Below are positions 49,701-53,815 of a DNA stretch of 64,000 nucleotides, one piece after another. The stretch comes from Microglena sp. YARC. Taxonomy: Eukaryota > Chlorophyta > Chlorophyceae > Chlamydomonadales > Chlamydomonadaceae. Each line of letters starts with the position of its first letter. Positions within the stretch are counted from its first letter, which is position 1. The translations under genes were made by a program, and so were the position numbers. The stretch is taken from the NCBI GenBank assembly GCA_022414725.1, contig CM039467.1, positions 7,696,946 through 7,760,945 of the forward strand, written 5' to 3'. The notes under the pieces were generated by a model, which worked only from the letters and a program-made list of their open reading frames with translations, was not told the DNA's origin and ran no database searches.

Positions 49701-50901
49701 TGTGGTGGCCTCTGCTAGATCGCAGCGTCTGGTGGCTGAGTGGCAAGCCAAGTCTTGGGATGAGACAAGAGTAGCACTTGAACACAATGTTCTCCTTGTC
49801 CGGCGTTCAGGCATGATTGTATCCTCCCAAGAGGCCAAGTCCAGTGCATATGCATCTACAGATATATTCCCAAGCTTGCACACTCCTACTCCCTCTCCCA
49901 GACTCGCAGATTTGGAGGCTGCAATTGAGGTGTTGGAGCAGGACCATCAATTGTCGCGGCACTCCAGTATGGATCCAGCCACCACCCAGATTGACCCCAA
50001 CCTGGCTGGACTGTGGCCGGACGTGATGAAAGTATTTGATGGAGAAGGACTGCATCCTAGGAGGAGCCTGAACTCCACGCTCGTGGATTCTGAACACCCA
50101 AACAGTCATTCTAGTCCCAGATCTAAGCTATCTTCAAGCACCGCTCAAGTGCTACTCAGCAGCGATGATGATGGGCTGCACAGTAAGCCATATTCTCCAC
50201 GTGCTGGTGCCATGTTAGGTCGGTCTATCTCCTTCGCAAAGGATCCGCTCCATGCACCTCAATGTGAAGGTCGGTGGGATATCGCAAAATCAGCTGTCCC
50301 TCTGGAGAATGATAAGGTTACCCCCGTGTCTGACAGTCCAGTTGAAGTGTCCCGGGACAGCAGCTGTTCCTTGGATTTATCATCGGTGCTTGAAAGCTTC
50401 AGAGCTGGCAACACGCTTGAGACAGATCCGCAAGCAGTCATTTCCACGGAATTTTCCCAGGACAGCAGCTGTTCCTTGGATTTATCATCGGTGCTTGAAA
50501 GCTTCAGATCTGGCAACACGCTTGAGACAGATCCGCAAGCATTCAGTTTCTCGAAAGTGCCCCAGGGCAGCATCAGTTCCTTGAAGATATCATCAGAGAT
50601 TGAAAGCTTCAGAGCCGGCAACACGCTTGAGACAGATCCGCAAGCAGTCATTTGCACGAAAGTGTCCGGGGGCAGCATCAGTTCCTTGAAGATATCATCA
50701 GAGGTTGAAAGCTTCAGAGCTGGCAACACGCTTGAGACAAATACACAAGCATTCAGTTTCCCGGAAGTGTCCCGGGACAGCATCAGTTCCTTGAAGATAT
50801 CATTAGAGATTGAAAGCTTCAGAGCTGGCAACACGCTTGAGACAGATCCGGAAGCAGTCAGTGTCCCGGGCAAACCTCTGTTGCCGGGGTTGGCCCCTTG
50901 A
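15214..50901 (+). CDS. Giant LRR-ectodomain polycystin (PKD2-like) cation channel, multi-exon
   Basis: Polycystins are TRP-family cation channels, in algae typically on flagella or the surface. By hand splicing this gene encodes, in order: signal peptide and LRR N-cap, about 15 LRR exons, a Cys-containing ectodomain, a Pro-rich linker, the extracellular TOP (polycystin) domain, the channel helices and a cytoplasmic tail, roughly 2,600-2,700 residues. From 37260 to 50901 every exon joins in phase with consensus GT-AG, which argues strongly for one gene. Less certain joins are 26711 to 27527 (an exon is missing from my model), a possible small exon at 32544-32588, and the exit from the Pro-rich exon to a short exon ending at 36322. 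The N-terminal LRR part could in principle be a separate gene, but the shared strand, spacing and open phases favour one unit. Sub-regions are annotated separately. Confidence 0.8.
15960..16730 (-). repeat. Dispersed repeat R1, minus copy, nested in the hAT-like element
   Basis: Reverse complement of the 7905-8785 family, including (GA)n at 16522-16566 and the CCCTGGGCATAATATGTG block. Confidence 0.75.
16860..17450 (+). repeat. Three tandem units of about 170 bp with an internal palindrome
   Basis: Each unit has CAAGTTCAAGGTCAAGTACA, TTCACAAA(G/T)TAGT, CTGCCCAAGCTT and a perfect stem around TGGCTCCAGCCAGC/GCTGGCTGGAGCCA. Related TGGCTGCTCGCCGT/TTCGGCAG fragments occur at 34497, 52360 and 52800. 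Confidence 0.8.
17828..18000 (+). repeat. (TGTCTGT)n minisatellite in intron 2
   Basis: About 20 copies of TTGTCTG. A shorter version is in the inverted duplicate at about 62770-62890, so the array has expanded or shrunk since the duplication. Confidence 0.9.
18165..18280 (+). repeat. Dispersed repeat family R4, next to the exon 3 acceptor
   Basis: Landmarks: GGAGTGGCAACGCCATTCAA, CTCGGTGTCGCTGGTTTGTG, GGGAGACCCACCTCCTGG and GAAATTCCT. Other copies are at 42972 (minus), 55605 (plus) and 62545 (minus, in the duplicate). Here it ends about 20 bp before the CAG that precedes exon 3. Confidence 0.75.
18540..19060 (+). repeat. C-rich (CACCC)n tracts typical of the LRR introns
   Basis: The block CCTGTCTCCACCCACCCCCA and related CACCC runs recurs in nearly every intron between LRR exons (19915, 20880, 22810, 25695) and in the inverted copy (60290, 61070, 62200), so introns were duplicated together with exons. 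Confidence 0.85.
19165..26711 (+). CDS. Channel gene LRR exon array: 14 alternating single-LRR exons
   Basis: Two exon types alternate. Type A (71 nt, GTLPADWASLSxL then NNxLM) lies at 19165-19235, 20249-20319, 21093-21163, 21835-21902 (68 nt), 23032-23102, 25060-25130 and 25917-25987. Type B (73 nt, GTLPAAYSALTAL then NxLTG) lies at 19573-19645, 20550-20622, 21398-21470, 22483-22555, 24547-24643 (97 nt), 25369-25441 and 26639-26711. A exons go from phase 1 to phase 0, B exons from 0 to 1, so any number of A-B pairs splices in frame. The 68-nt exon has lost one codon and the 97-nt exon has gained eight; both keep phase. Each exon is one plant-type extracellular LRR of about 24 residues. The introns are homologous to each other, showing tandem duplication of whole intron-exon units of about 0.8-2 kb. 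Confidence 0.85.
19398..19512 (+). mobile_element. 3' fragment of tRNA-derived SINE
   Basis: Contains CGCGATGGTAGTTTGTCCAG, GGAGACCGCTCCCCACCCGC and CGCCCCACCAGGCGTTATCA, matching the 3' half of the SINE at 53605-53815. The tRNA-like head is missing. Confidence 0.75.
22000..22085 (+). repeat. (ATTAC)n plus dispersed flank
   Basis: (ATTAC)n is followed by GTTAAAGTCTACTTGACACC and GAGGGTGTATGAGACTCTGT. The same combination is at 52228-52302, so the microsatellite belongs to a dispersed element. Confidence 0.7.
22190..22390 (-). mobile_element. tRNA-derived SINE
   Basis: On the minus strand the head has an A box (TGGTCTAGTGGTA) and a B box (GGTTCGATTCC within CGGGGGTTCGATTCCCCTACG), then the conserved body GGTAGCTTGTCCAGT and GTACGACGGGTTCCCTTAA. 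It sits in the intron between LRR exons at 21902 and 22483. It is a SINE rather than a tRNA gene because the anticodon arm is not well formed and the same body follows the head elsewhere. Confidence 0.82.
23099..24320 (+). repeat. 33-bp minisatellite carrying a splice donor, about 36 copies
   Basis: The unit contains TTCACGGTGGGTGCCAGTG and TAGTGCCACTGTAG. The first junction, ACG|GTGGGTGCC, is the real end of the LRR exon at 23102, and the same string is repeated in nearly every copy. The array separates the exon from its usual downstream intron text (GAGTTCTTTCATGAAGATGG) and lengthens the intron by 1.2 kb. The 33-bp period keeps long open frames on both strands, which I regard as artefacts. 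Confidence 0.92.
26000..26060 (+). repeat. Two-copy version of the 33-bp donor repeat
   Basis: After the LRR exon ending at 25987 the donor region GTGGGTGCCACTGTAGTGCC is followed by ACTGTAGTTCACGTTGGGTG, i.e. one extra unit of the array expanded at 23099-24320. Confidence 0.75.
26326..26400 (+). pseudogene. Relict LRR exon without a usable acceptor
   Basis: Encodes SLPFEWSLMSNLEVMSVANN and ends ATG|GTGGGTGCC like a type A exon, but the usual CTGCAG|GA acceptor is replaced by GTGAGTGTGAGTC repeats and no AG gives the required phase without a stop. Splicing from the A exon at 25987 straight to the B exon at 26639 keeps frame, so this one is probably skipped. A 120-bp duplicate of flanking intron (26090-26210 and 26215-26305) lies beside it. 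Confidence 0.6.
26741..27115 (+). repeat. 156-bp tandem repeat, 2.4 copies
   Basis: GACTCAATC(T/A)TCTTCTTTGT recurs at 26741, 26897 and 27053. The period is a multiple of three and the minus strand stays open across all copies (a 52-residue repeat including MKGAADAIIGNAV). This lies in the part of the channel gene where my exon model has a gap. Origin unknown. Confidence 0.8.
27527..34065 (+). CDS. Channel gene ectodomain exons between LRRs and Pro-rich linker
   Basis: Clear phase-0 exons are 27527-27724 (VKRGTPYAFCNGTIPTADQL to CLVGTPCSKV), 28076-28219 (DLGAMSLVNRGLGGCAIDTL to VVVRK), 32857-32955 (VVISDPCPDPAAPNFCRDGF to DCRTSQ) and 33736-34065 (contains NCKDNPSNCRGCALNPDD, GTYKLRYSITFQ and RVYDS). 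A possible exon at 32544-32588 (TEYLGVFSVALTVRW) has a weak donor. The segments are rich in Cys and N-glycosylation sequons, as expected outside the cell. I recognise no named domain; the last exon has a beta-sandwich look. An intron of about 4.3 kb made of an exon-derived array separates 28219 from 32857. Confidence 0.7.
27960..28076 (+). repeat. Duplicated acceptor and exon start before 28076
   Basis: TCCAAATGTGCAGGACCTTG plus GAGCTATGTCCTT occurs at about 27963-27995 and again at about 28062-28095. The first copy reads into TTAGTAAAAAGG with an early in-frame TAG; the second is the real exon. Confidence 0.75.
28583..29131. mobile_element. TIR element of 549 bp inside the array
   Basis: Terminal inverted repeats of about 33 bp beginning CAGCTTGTTTCCAACCAGTT. 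The duplicated target appears to be TAT (28580-28582 and 29132-29134), since the interrupted host text is CCCGCTATGAGTGC. An internal inverted copy of the terminus at about 28640-28672 would form a hairpin with the left end. A 3-bp duplication would suit a PIF/Harbinger-like or CACTA-like element; family not assigned. No transposase. Confidence 0.8.
29694..30660. mobile_element. Solo LTR of a retrotransposon, 967 bp, with 5-bp target duplication
   Basis: Begins TGTAACACTGATG and ends TGGTGTAACA, so it has TG...CA ends. It is flanked by CGCTA on both sides (29689-29693 and 30661-30665), and removing it restores the host unit CCCGCTATGAGTGC. A TATA-like CTATTTATAGC lies at about 30352. No internal retroviral-type coding region accompanies it. 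Confidence 0.88.
32664..32850 (+). repeat. Poly-C and (CA)n tracts before the exon at 32857
   Basis: A C run (32670-32686) followed by CACACA/CCTCACACAC repeats up to the acceptor. Confidence 0.9.
33295..33705 (+). repeat. (GTTA)n-based minisatellite
   Basis: About ten units of TTAGTTAGTTAGTTCAATGC plus ATATCTTGGAGG, with variable numbers of GTTA, ending about 30 bp before the exon at 33736. Confidence 0.9.
34350..34490 (+). repeat. 24-bp AT-rich tandem repeat
   Basis: Five copies of TTTCCAGATAATATATAATA type sequence, in the intron after 34065. Confidence 0.9.
34965..35165 (+). repeat. Tandem repeat of ACAGCAAACACATACAAACA type
   Basis: Four to five units of about 40-55 bp with TACAGCAAACACATAC and GGCTGGAGTGCATGC, in the intron before the Pro-rich exon. 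Confidence 0.85.
35381..36226 (+). CDS. Channel gene exon with Pro-rich (hydroxyproline-type) linker
   Basis: A TTTGCAG acceptor opens AQNRVATAVLPQLSFRDANV, then LFNATLYTRLKTY, then about 230 residues of PPPPSPPP, PPSPPSPPLPP and Ser/Thr-rich variants before a TGA at 36224-36226. Ser-Pro and poly-Pro blocks like this are hydroxylated and glycosylated in algal cell-wall proteins, so the segment probably acts as a stiff extracellular stalk between the LRR head and the channel. The exit is uncertain: some donor before the stop must join a short exon ending at 36322 (VFNAALAVAA), which then joins 37260 in phase. Confidence 0.65.
   Translation, partial: AQNRVATAVLPQLSFRDANVELFNATLYTRLKTYPPPPSPPPTPPSPPSPPLPPRPPPAPLPHHLPPLTPPFTTPPPPPPNPTAPHSSPFPQPPSPFPPLPLPATKSPYPPPPPLFSPLHPHQLPSLHRCHPPPPPAPPPPSPPPPPPPLLHPLTSPPFPPSSSLSKSPPSSSTPHLPHRTSKPGHPSTTTFTTFTSIIAAISPTSTSITRSTTPPHPPHLHLPHTHRLTCPPTPLSPPPPTGSPHPPPSPPNPPSPPNPPSPPFPPLPPSPPPPDPVRVP
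36980..37100 (-). repeat. Dispersed repeat family R2, minus copy
   Basis: Complement of the R2 landmarks (CAACGATTGTTTGGGGCTCA, GCCCTTCCTGTCATGGTTGG, CCTACCCCTGGACTGTAACA), in an intron of the channel gene. Confidence 0.75.
37260..41314 (+). CDS. Channel gene exons between the linker and the TOP domain
   Basis: Nine exons join without phase conflict: 37260-37570, 37971-38029, 38175-38316, 38670-38890, 39737-39890, 40111-40190, 40739-40834 and 41141-41314, after a short one ending at 36322. Landmarks are KKNRRMIVEDHEWEKLLQAI, the helical NYTALIQDAKAGQQMVMDKS, STATVL-type helix text, FDLTREYTRSFVIDTYGQY and DDEEWLKALAYRYVGMKNNR. No hydrophobic stretch long enough to be a membrane helix is seen, although classical polycystins have helix S1 before the TOP domain. 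The predicted helices at 38670-38890 may form a coiled coil. Confidence 0.75.
37683..37720. repeat. Poly-G run, 38 nt
   Basis: An uninterrupted G homopolymer in the intron between 37570 and 37971. The true length is uncertain in any assembly. Confidence 0.9.
38550..38668 (+). repeat. (AACCC)n/(AACCA)n microsatellite abutting the exon at 38670
   Basis: AACCCAACCCAAACCAACCC type pentamers run directly into the AACAG acceptor. Confidence 0.9.
38910..39570 (+). repeat. Minisatellite of CTTACATATC decamers
   Basis: Units of CTTACATATCCTTACATATC, ATGCTGTCTC and CTTACATCTCTTTACATATC, grouped in super-units of about 60-70 bp, begin about 20 bp after the donor at 38890. Open frames in all phases are an artefact of the decamer lacking stops. 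Confidence 0.92.
40300..40635 (+). repeat. Tandem repeat of about 115-bp unit
   Basis: Three copies of a unit with GTGAGTCAATAGCGTGCATG, GTCTCATGAGTA and TTAGTGATTGCCATGTGTAC, in the intron after 40190. GTAGTGAGTC at each unit start resembles a donor. Confidence 0.85.
41440..41690 (+). repeat. Two direct copies of an intron segment of about 120 bp
   Basis: CAACAACCTGCATTGTGTGC and AATCACAAATGACTGCATGA plus GTGACGGCATATGATGTATG occur twice before the exon at 41704. Confidence 0.85.
41704..42899 (+). CDS. Channel gene: distal half of polycystin (TOP/PKD) domain
   Basis: Exons 41704-41872 (SDQYDLYYNTSSSSEV, then GFRWRNMKGYENGFPVLF), 42149-42205 (EQAANVMQYLMDGNYLDYK) and 42720-42899 (TKGLTAEILSYNRDLHVLGY, then GNFKWMLDGSIKVVWEFLG). 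The order L-x-D-GNYLDYKTKGLTAEILSYN matches the PKD2 stretch ending in WLDRGTRATFIDFSVYN, followed as in PKD2 by residues leading to S2. This extracellular domain forms the lid of polycystin tetramers. Junction phases are 0, 0 and 0. Confidence 0.85.
42430..42720 (+). repeat. Dispersed repeat family R3 in the intron before 42720
   Basis: Carries CCTGGCTTTGGTCTACCGCA, GTGCCACCTGTCGCTCCG and GCTTGCGATGCGCCTAGGAC, as in 56640-56870. Confidence 0.7.
42965..43085 (-). repeat. Dispersed repeat family R4, minus copy
   Basis: Complement of the R4 landmarks: GGAATCTCACCCCAGGAGGT, GGATTCAGTTTGAATGGTGT and CACTCCTACAAAACAG. Confidence 0.7.
43370..46773 (+). CDS. Channel gene: PKD channel helices S2-S6
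   Basis: Exons: 43370-43627 (S2 ELVALWILIVIFTLYTIWYL; S3 KLIYDIILVTAMVSGGVVW), 43974-44188 (FEARYTYNVYDSVTGKANWL, an S3-S4 insert), 44535-44669 (S4 TYGIIQAFVIIMLILR), 45118-45292 (LISTFSFLQRLGLIGDTLLR, then S5 MPLLFHIFLLFLVVLLMFAV), 45643-45705 (pore region DALQDTALSLVDYSRMQ), 46076-46214 (S6 start IEHLVVGIMSIFSFFFMQ) and 46701-46773 (NVLLIFLLAHLLNVFSRLKS, then DLAKG). LKSDLA after S6 matches the PKD2 S6 end (VKSDLA). The pore exon lacks the LGD filter of animal PKD2. All phases agree. Confidence 0.88.
43815..43960 (+). repeat. Intron segment duplicated at 47600-47700
   Basis: TAGCTCTCTTGAGTGTGATG through GGACACTATCCAGCTGTCTT (about 100 bp) occurs in the intron before 43974 and again in the intron before 47886, with few changes. 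Confidence 0.85.
46513..46662. mobile_element. hAT-like MITE, copy 3 (degraded)
   Basis: About 150 bp ending TTGCTGTTCCCTA, with TATGATATGATATCATACAA and CAAATTGCATCA blocks shared with the copies at 4096 and 5628. The left terminus is degraded. It lies in the intron between the two S6 exons. Confidence 0.7.
46960..47280 (+). repeat. Short duplications and inverted repeat in the intron before 47436
   Basis: TACCAAATAGC(A/T)TGGTATC plus CCTTACAAATG occurs twice (46945 and 47056). CTTTTGCCTCC triplets at 47137-47175 are complementary to GGAGGCAAAAGCAGG at 47250-47270, flanking two copies of CCAATTTGGAGCCA. Confidence 0.75.
47436..48369 (+). CDS. Channel gene: proximal cytoplasmic domain
   Basis: Exons 47436-47547 (SVLSDLKLTVFPSMWIQLQR, then LFWKPAVAVK), 47886-48107 (DAWDVPTTKEEARLKTLEEL through RVGDAFIDERMTQ) and 48280-48369 (ALLIAAALEMEQKKDGVMKK). 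Mostly helical and charged, following S6 on the cytoplasmic side. No EF-hand or clear ER-retention motif was seen. The phase entering 47436 completes the glycine codon split after DLAKG. Confidence 0.8.
48674..48910 (+). repeat. 47-bp tandem repeat, five copies
   Basis: Units start CATCTGATCGCCAGATTTTG and contain ACCTGAAGTACACGAAGCTC. In the intron before the last exon. Confidence 0.9.
49042..50901 (+). CDS. Channel gene terminal exon: long cytoplasmic tail with 35-residue repeats
   Basis: The exon opens after CTGCCAG with VLIRALEAATELHTSMGHTL and stays open for 620 codons to TGA at 50899. It contains MQILGEGFSDPK, RNHLFDMLVEAVVASARSQR and Ser-rich stretches. From about 50336 there are five near-identical repeats of about 35 residues with the core LESFRAGNTLETDPQAV; a diverged single copy (SPVEVSHNRNFSLKKSSEIE) lies at 49318. 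The segment IPLEYDK/VPLENDK to SPVEVS shows that a larger piece (49270-49500) was duplicated to 50290 and its repeat then amplified. The repeats are rich in Ser and acidic residues, possibly phosphorylated or protein-binding. Confidence 0.85.
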   Translation: MLIRALEAATELHTSMGHTLHVPLRDLVQGPTFAIQNNGRPIAEGVEADEEAGIEYPALPNTVVLRKPDKDYRRIGNTAIPLEYDKAATSSDSPVEVSHNRNFSLKKSSEIESCGDGIMPAKYLQAVSFLGQTTVAWEGPLKREELMGLTVPRTVTQVPFLQLPEQTLMQILGEGFSDPKTSHWTPKFEVPRLMNVTLPSEYQDNLLRTRNHLFDMLVEAVVASARSQRLVAEWQAKSWDETRVALEHNVLLVRRSGMIVSSQEAKSSAYASTDIFPSLHTPTPSPRLADLEAAIEVLEQDHQLSRHSSMDPATTQIDPNLAGLWPDVMKVFDGEGLHPRRSLNSTLVDSEHPNSHSSPRSKLSSSTAQVLLSSDDDGLHSKPYSPRAGAMLGRSISFAKDPLHAPQCEGRWDIAKSAVPLENDKVTPVSDSPVEVSRDSSCSLDLSSVLESFRAGNTLETDPQAVISTEFSQDSSCSLDLSSVLESFRSGNTLETDPQAFSFSKVPQGSISSLKISSEIESFRAGNTLETDPQAVICTKVSGGSISSLKISSEVESFRAGNTLETNTQAFSFPEVSRDSISSLKISLEIESFRAGNTLETDPEAVSVPGKPLLPGLAP

Positions 50902-50904
50902 GAC

Positions 50905-51085
50905 ATAACCTGAACTTGTCTTCATGGCCAAAGGGTGTGTACCCTACTGTCTGACCTTCATCCAACTTCCATACCATCCAAGCCTTGAGCCTGTCTCCAC
51001 CCACCCCCACCCTCACCCCCACACCACCCACCCACCCACACCCTCACCCCCACACCCACCACCCACCCACACAACCTCTCCTGCC
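50905..51085 (+). repeat. LRR-intron-derived fragment at the polycystin stop codon
   Basis: ACATAACCTGAACTTGTCTT, TGTACCCTACTGTCTGACCT and CCTGTCTCCACCCACCCCCA are the text of the LRR introns (compare 22730-22850), but here they lie directly after the stop. The tail sequence resumes at about 51091 (GTCCCTTGAGGCGAGAGGAG), which resembles 49460-49480. The repeated CCCTTGAG at both sides marks the insertion edges. Confidence 0.8.
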
Positions 51086-51339
51086 GGAGAGTGTCCCTTG
51101 AGGCGAGAGGAGCTGACCACTAGCAATCCAAATCACGTAAATATGGTTCAGAAAACCAAAGCTTGAATATTGTATTTGACCAGCACTTGGCTGCTTGTGT
51201 GCTTGAGTTTTCGACCGAGCACCGAGACGGAAGCCCGACCGAAACGGAAGACCGAAACGACACAAAAACGGAGCACTGAGTGGCTTGGTAAATTGTTACA
51301 TCCAACTCTTCAGCACCGTGTGTATGTGCTAGCCTCCAT

Positions 51340-52220
51340 TGATCAGCAATGGGTGTGCTTGATCCGATAGATTCGCACAGAGCGTGTTCTATCTATTTCA
51401 ATGATTGTCACTGAGGGTGCTTAATATACTTAATCAGCACTTAATTGAAAGAAAAAAAGCAATTAAGTGTTCTTGGTTTATTTGATCAGGACTCCAGGCC
51501 AGGGTACTTCCATTGACCAAATTGGCCAGCGCTTTAGCGCACTTGAAAGAAAAAAAACTGTTCTTTGTAGTGCAAAAAAAGAAAAAATGCTTGCTGCGCC
51601 CACAAGGGGTTGCAAAAAACTGCGCAAAACGCGCATCGGGGCTCAATAAGGCAGGCGCAATAGCGCGCGCTTGGAAGTACCCTGCTCCAGGCTCTTCAAT
51701 TGTTTATTTGATCAGCACGCATTGTGTTTGATTATCTCCTTTATCAGCTCAGCTTGAACTTGATGAACGTACTTCAACATCTCTGAGAGTGCTTTATGTG
51801 TTGGTTGACTGGCAGTGAGTGTGCCCGACTCATTTAGTTAATAAGCATTGAGAGTGCTTGAATATTGCATTGATCAGCACCGAGTGTGCTTGAGTATTAA
51901 ATTGATCAGCACTGGGTGTGCTTGAGTATTAAATTGATCAGCACTGAGTGTGCTTGAGCAAGTCCGTTGACCAACATTGAGCGTGCTTGAGTATTAAGTT
52001 TATCAGTATTGAGTGTGCTCGAGGTGCTTACTTTATAAGCACTGATCGTGCTTCATTATATGTGTCAGCACTGAGCTTGCTCGATCAATATACAGGGCTG
52101 AATTTGTTTGATTTGTTTAGTTGTTGTCACTGAGAGTGTTGGGATCACTTAGTGAATACACACTGATCATACTTCATTATTGTGTTTAGTTGTTGGCACT
52201 GAGAGTGCTGGGATCACTTA
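51340..52220 (+). repeat. Array of 30-bp motif GATCAGCACTGAGTGTGCTT (left, plus)
   Basis: Copies of ATTGATCAGCACTGAGTGTG with CTTGAGTATTAA recur at about 51340-51470 and 51720-52220, interrupted by unrelated sequence at 51480-51700. The order of variants (including GTCCGTTGACCAACATTGAG) is mirrored in 55990-56260, so the two arrays are an inverted duplication rather than independent arrays. Confidence 0.85.
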
Positions 52221-52227
52221 GTGAATA

Positions 52228-52302
52228 CATTATATTACATTACATTACATTACATGTTAAAGTCTACTTGACACCGCGAGGGTGTATGAGACTCTGTGCA
52301 AT
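52228..52302 (+). repeat. (ATTAC)n element, second copy
   Basis: ACATTACATTAC followed by GTTAAAGTCTACTTGACACC, as at 22000-22085. Confidence 0.75.
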
Positions 52303-52329
52303 ACGCACAGATCATACTTCATTATTTTG

Positions 52330-53400
52330 TTATGCTCTGAGAACTTGAGCTTGAACTTGGTTCCATAGCTTCAGCCAGCAATTTGGCTGCTCGCCGTCTT
52401 CGGCAGTAAAAACAATATTACCAGCCGTTACCAGGAAAATGTGAAATTGTTACAATGTTGTATACGCCAGGTATGGCGTCTAACCGTCTGCACATTGCAG
52501 TTAACAATACCCCCGTGCGATAACCACAGAAACCAGGGGGTTATATAGCACATGTCAGTGCAGATTCGGACTGGAGACTTCCGGCTGTGGTGACCATCTT
52601 TAACGACCGCTCCACCCCTACAGTCCAATGGTCCTGCGGTCCAAGATAATGTAAACGCGGACAAATCACTTCTTCATGTGTATCTTTTTAAGTTCTAATT
52701 TGTTTCTCCTCTTCTTCTGGACTTTAAAATATTAACACCGAAGATACTTCAGTATTTTTTTATGCTCTGATAATTTGGGCTTGAACTTGGACACATGGCT
52801 GCAGCCAGCAATTTGGCTGCTCGCCGTATTCGGCAGTAAAAATACATTGACCAGGGAAATGCTCGAACAAATGACTTCCCCCCCCCACCCCCATTTTATA
52901 TAACATTTTTCTTTTCATTTTTCATGTTTGCTCCTTCTTCTTCTTCTTCTCCTCCTTCTTCTTCTGAACAGGGAGTAGAAAAAAGGTCCCCCACCCACCC
53001 ACCCACCCACCCACCCACTAAAAACATATGAGGAGGCCTGACCCTTAAATATAAATACCCATTTTTGAACAACTTCGTTATGGATTCTGGGGAGTTACAA
53101 TATGGCGCACAAAATAGCATCCTCGGAATTCCCACATAGAGATTGTGTGATAGTCAAAATTCAATTCTGCATCCCCTTGGGGTTGCCCAAGCACCACTCT
53201 TTGCAGGGGGCGGCCAGAAACTGAAGTTTTACTGTTTCAAACAAAACAGTAGCAGGACAGTTTTCTCAGCAGGGTTTAGGGTATTATATATATCGTATAA
53301 CAAGTGTTTACACATGTATACGTATAAACATGACTGTGTCTCTAGATCTTACTTTTCACCTTCTGAGACCCGATATCGGTCATGTTAATGACAGACCTAA
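52330..53400. other. Intergenic interval, no gene recognised
   Basis: Contains two copies of a GAACTTGG...GGCTGCTCGCCGT(C/A)TTCGGCAG segment (52335-52420 and 52765-52845), a (TTC)n run at 52932-52965 and an (ACCC)n run at 52993-53018. No convincing coding region on either strand. Confidence 0.55.
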
Positions 53401-53407
53401 CTCGTAT

Positions 53408-53545
53408 GTTACAGTCCAGGGGTAGGCCAAATAGGCTGAAGGGACTTGTCCAACCGTGTTAGGAAGGACTTCAAAAGAAAAAGCACTGATGAACTGAACC
53501 CCAATCAAGCGTTTTACCTACGGTGGCCCTGAGTTCGTGCCAGAG
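53408..53545 (+). repeat. Dispersed repeat family R2, plus copy
   Basis: TGTTACAGTCCAGGGGTAGG through GGCCCTGAGTTCGTGC, the best-preserved copy in the window. Confidence 0.8.
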
Positions 53546-53604
53546 TGTGCATTTAATATCATCCATACCGGTATTATTTTATAAGATTTTGCATGTGGCC
53601 TCTT

Positions 53605-53815
53605 TAGCGATTACAATGGTCTAGTGGTAGACCAGATTGCTAAGGAACGAAGAGTCGGGGGTTTGACTCCCCCTTCGGTCGCTCTTGGCGTCGCAGGTCG
53701 TCGTCAACCGCGATGGTAGCTTGTCCAGTTGAGGTAGGAGACCGCTCCCTACCCGCGTACGACGGGCTCCCTTAACAATACGCCCCACCAGGCGTTCTCA
53801 TTACCTTTTTAATGT
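53605..53815 (+). mobile_element. tRNA-derived SINE, full-length copy
   Basis: Head with A box TGGTCTAGTGGTA and B box GGTTTGACTCC, about 35 bp apart, then the body CGCGATGGTAGCTTGTCCAG, GGAGACCGCTCCCTACCCGC, GTACGACGGGCTCCCTTAAC and a hairpin CGCCCCACCAGGCG. It is the family master for 22190-22390 (minus) and 19398-19512 (3' part). Confidence 0.85.
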
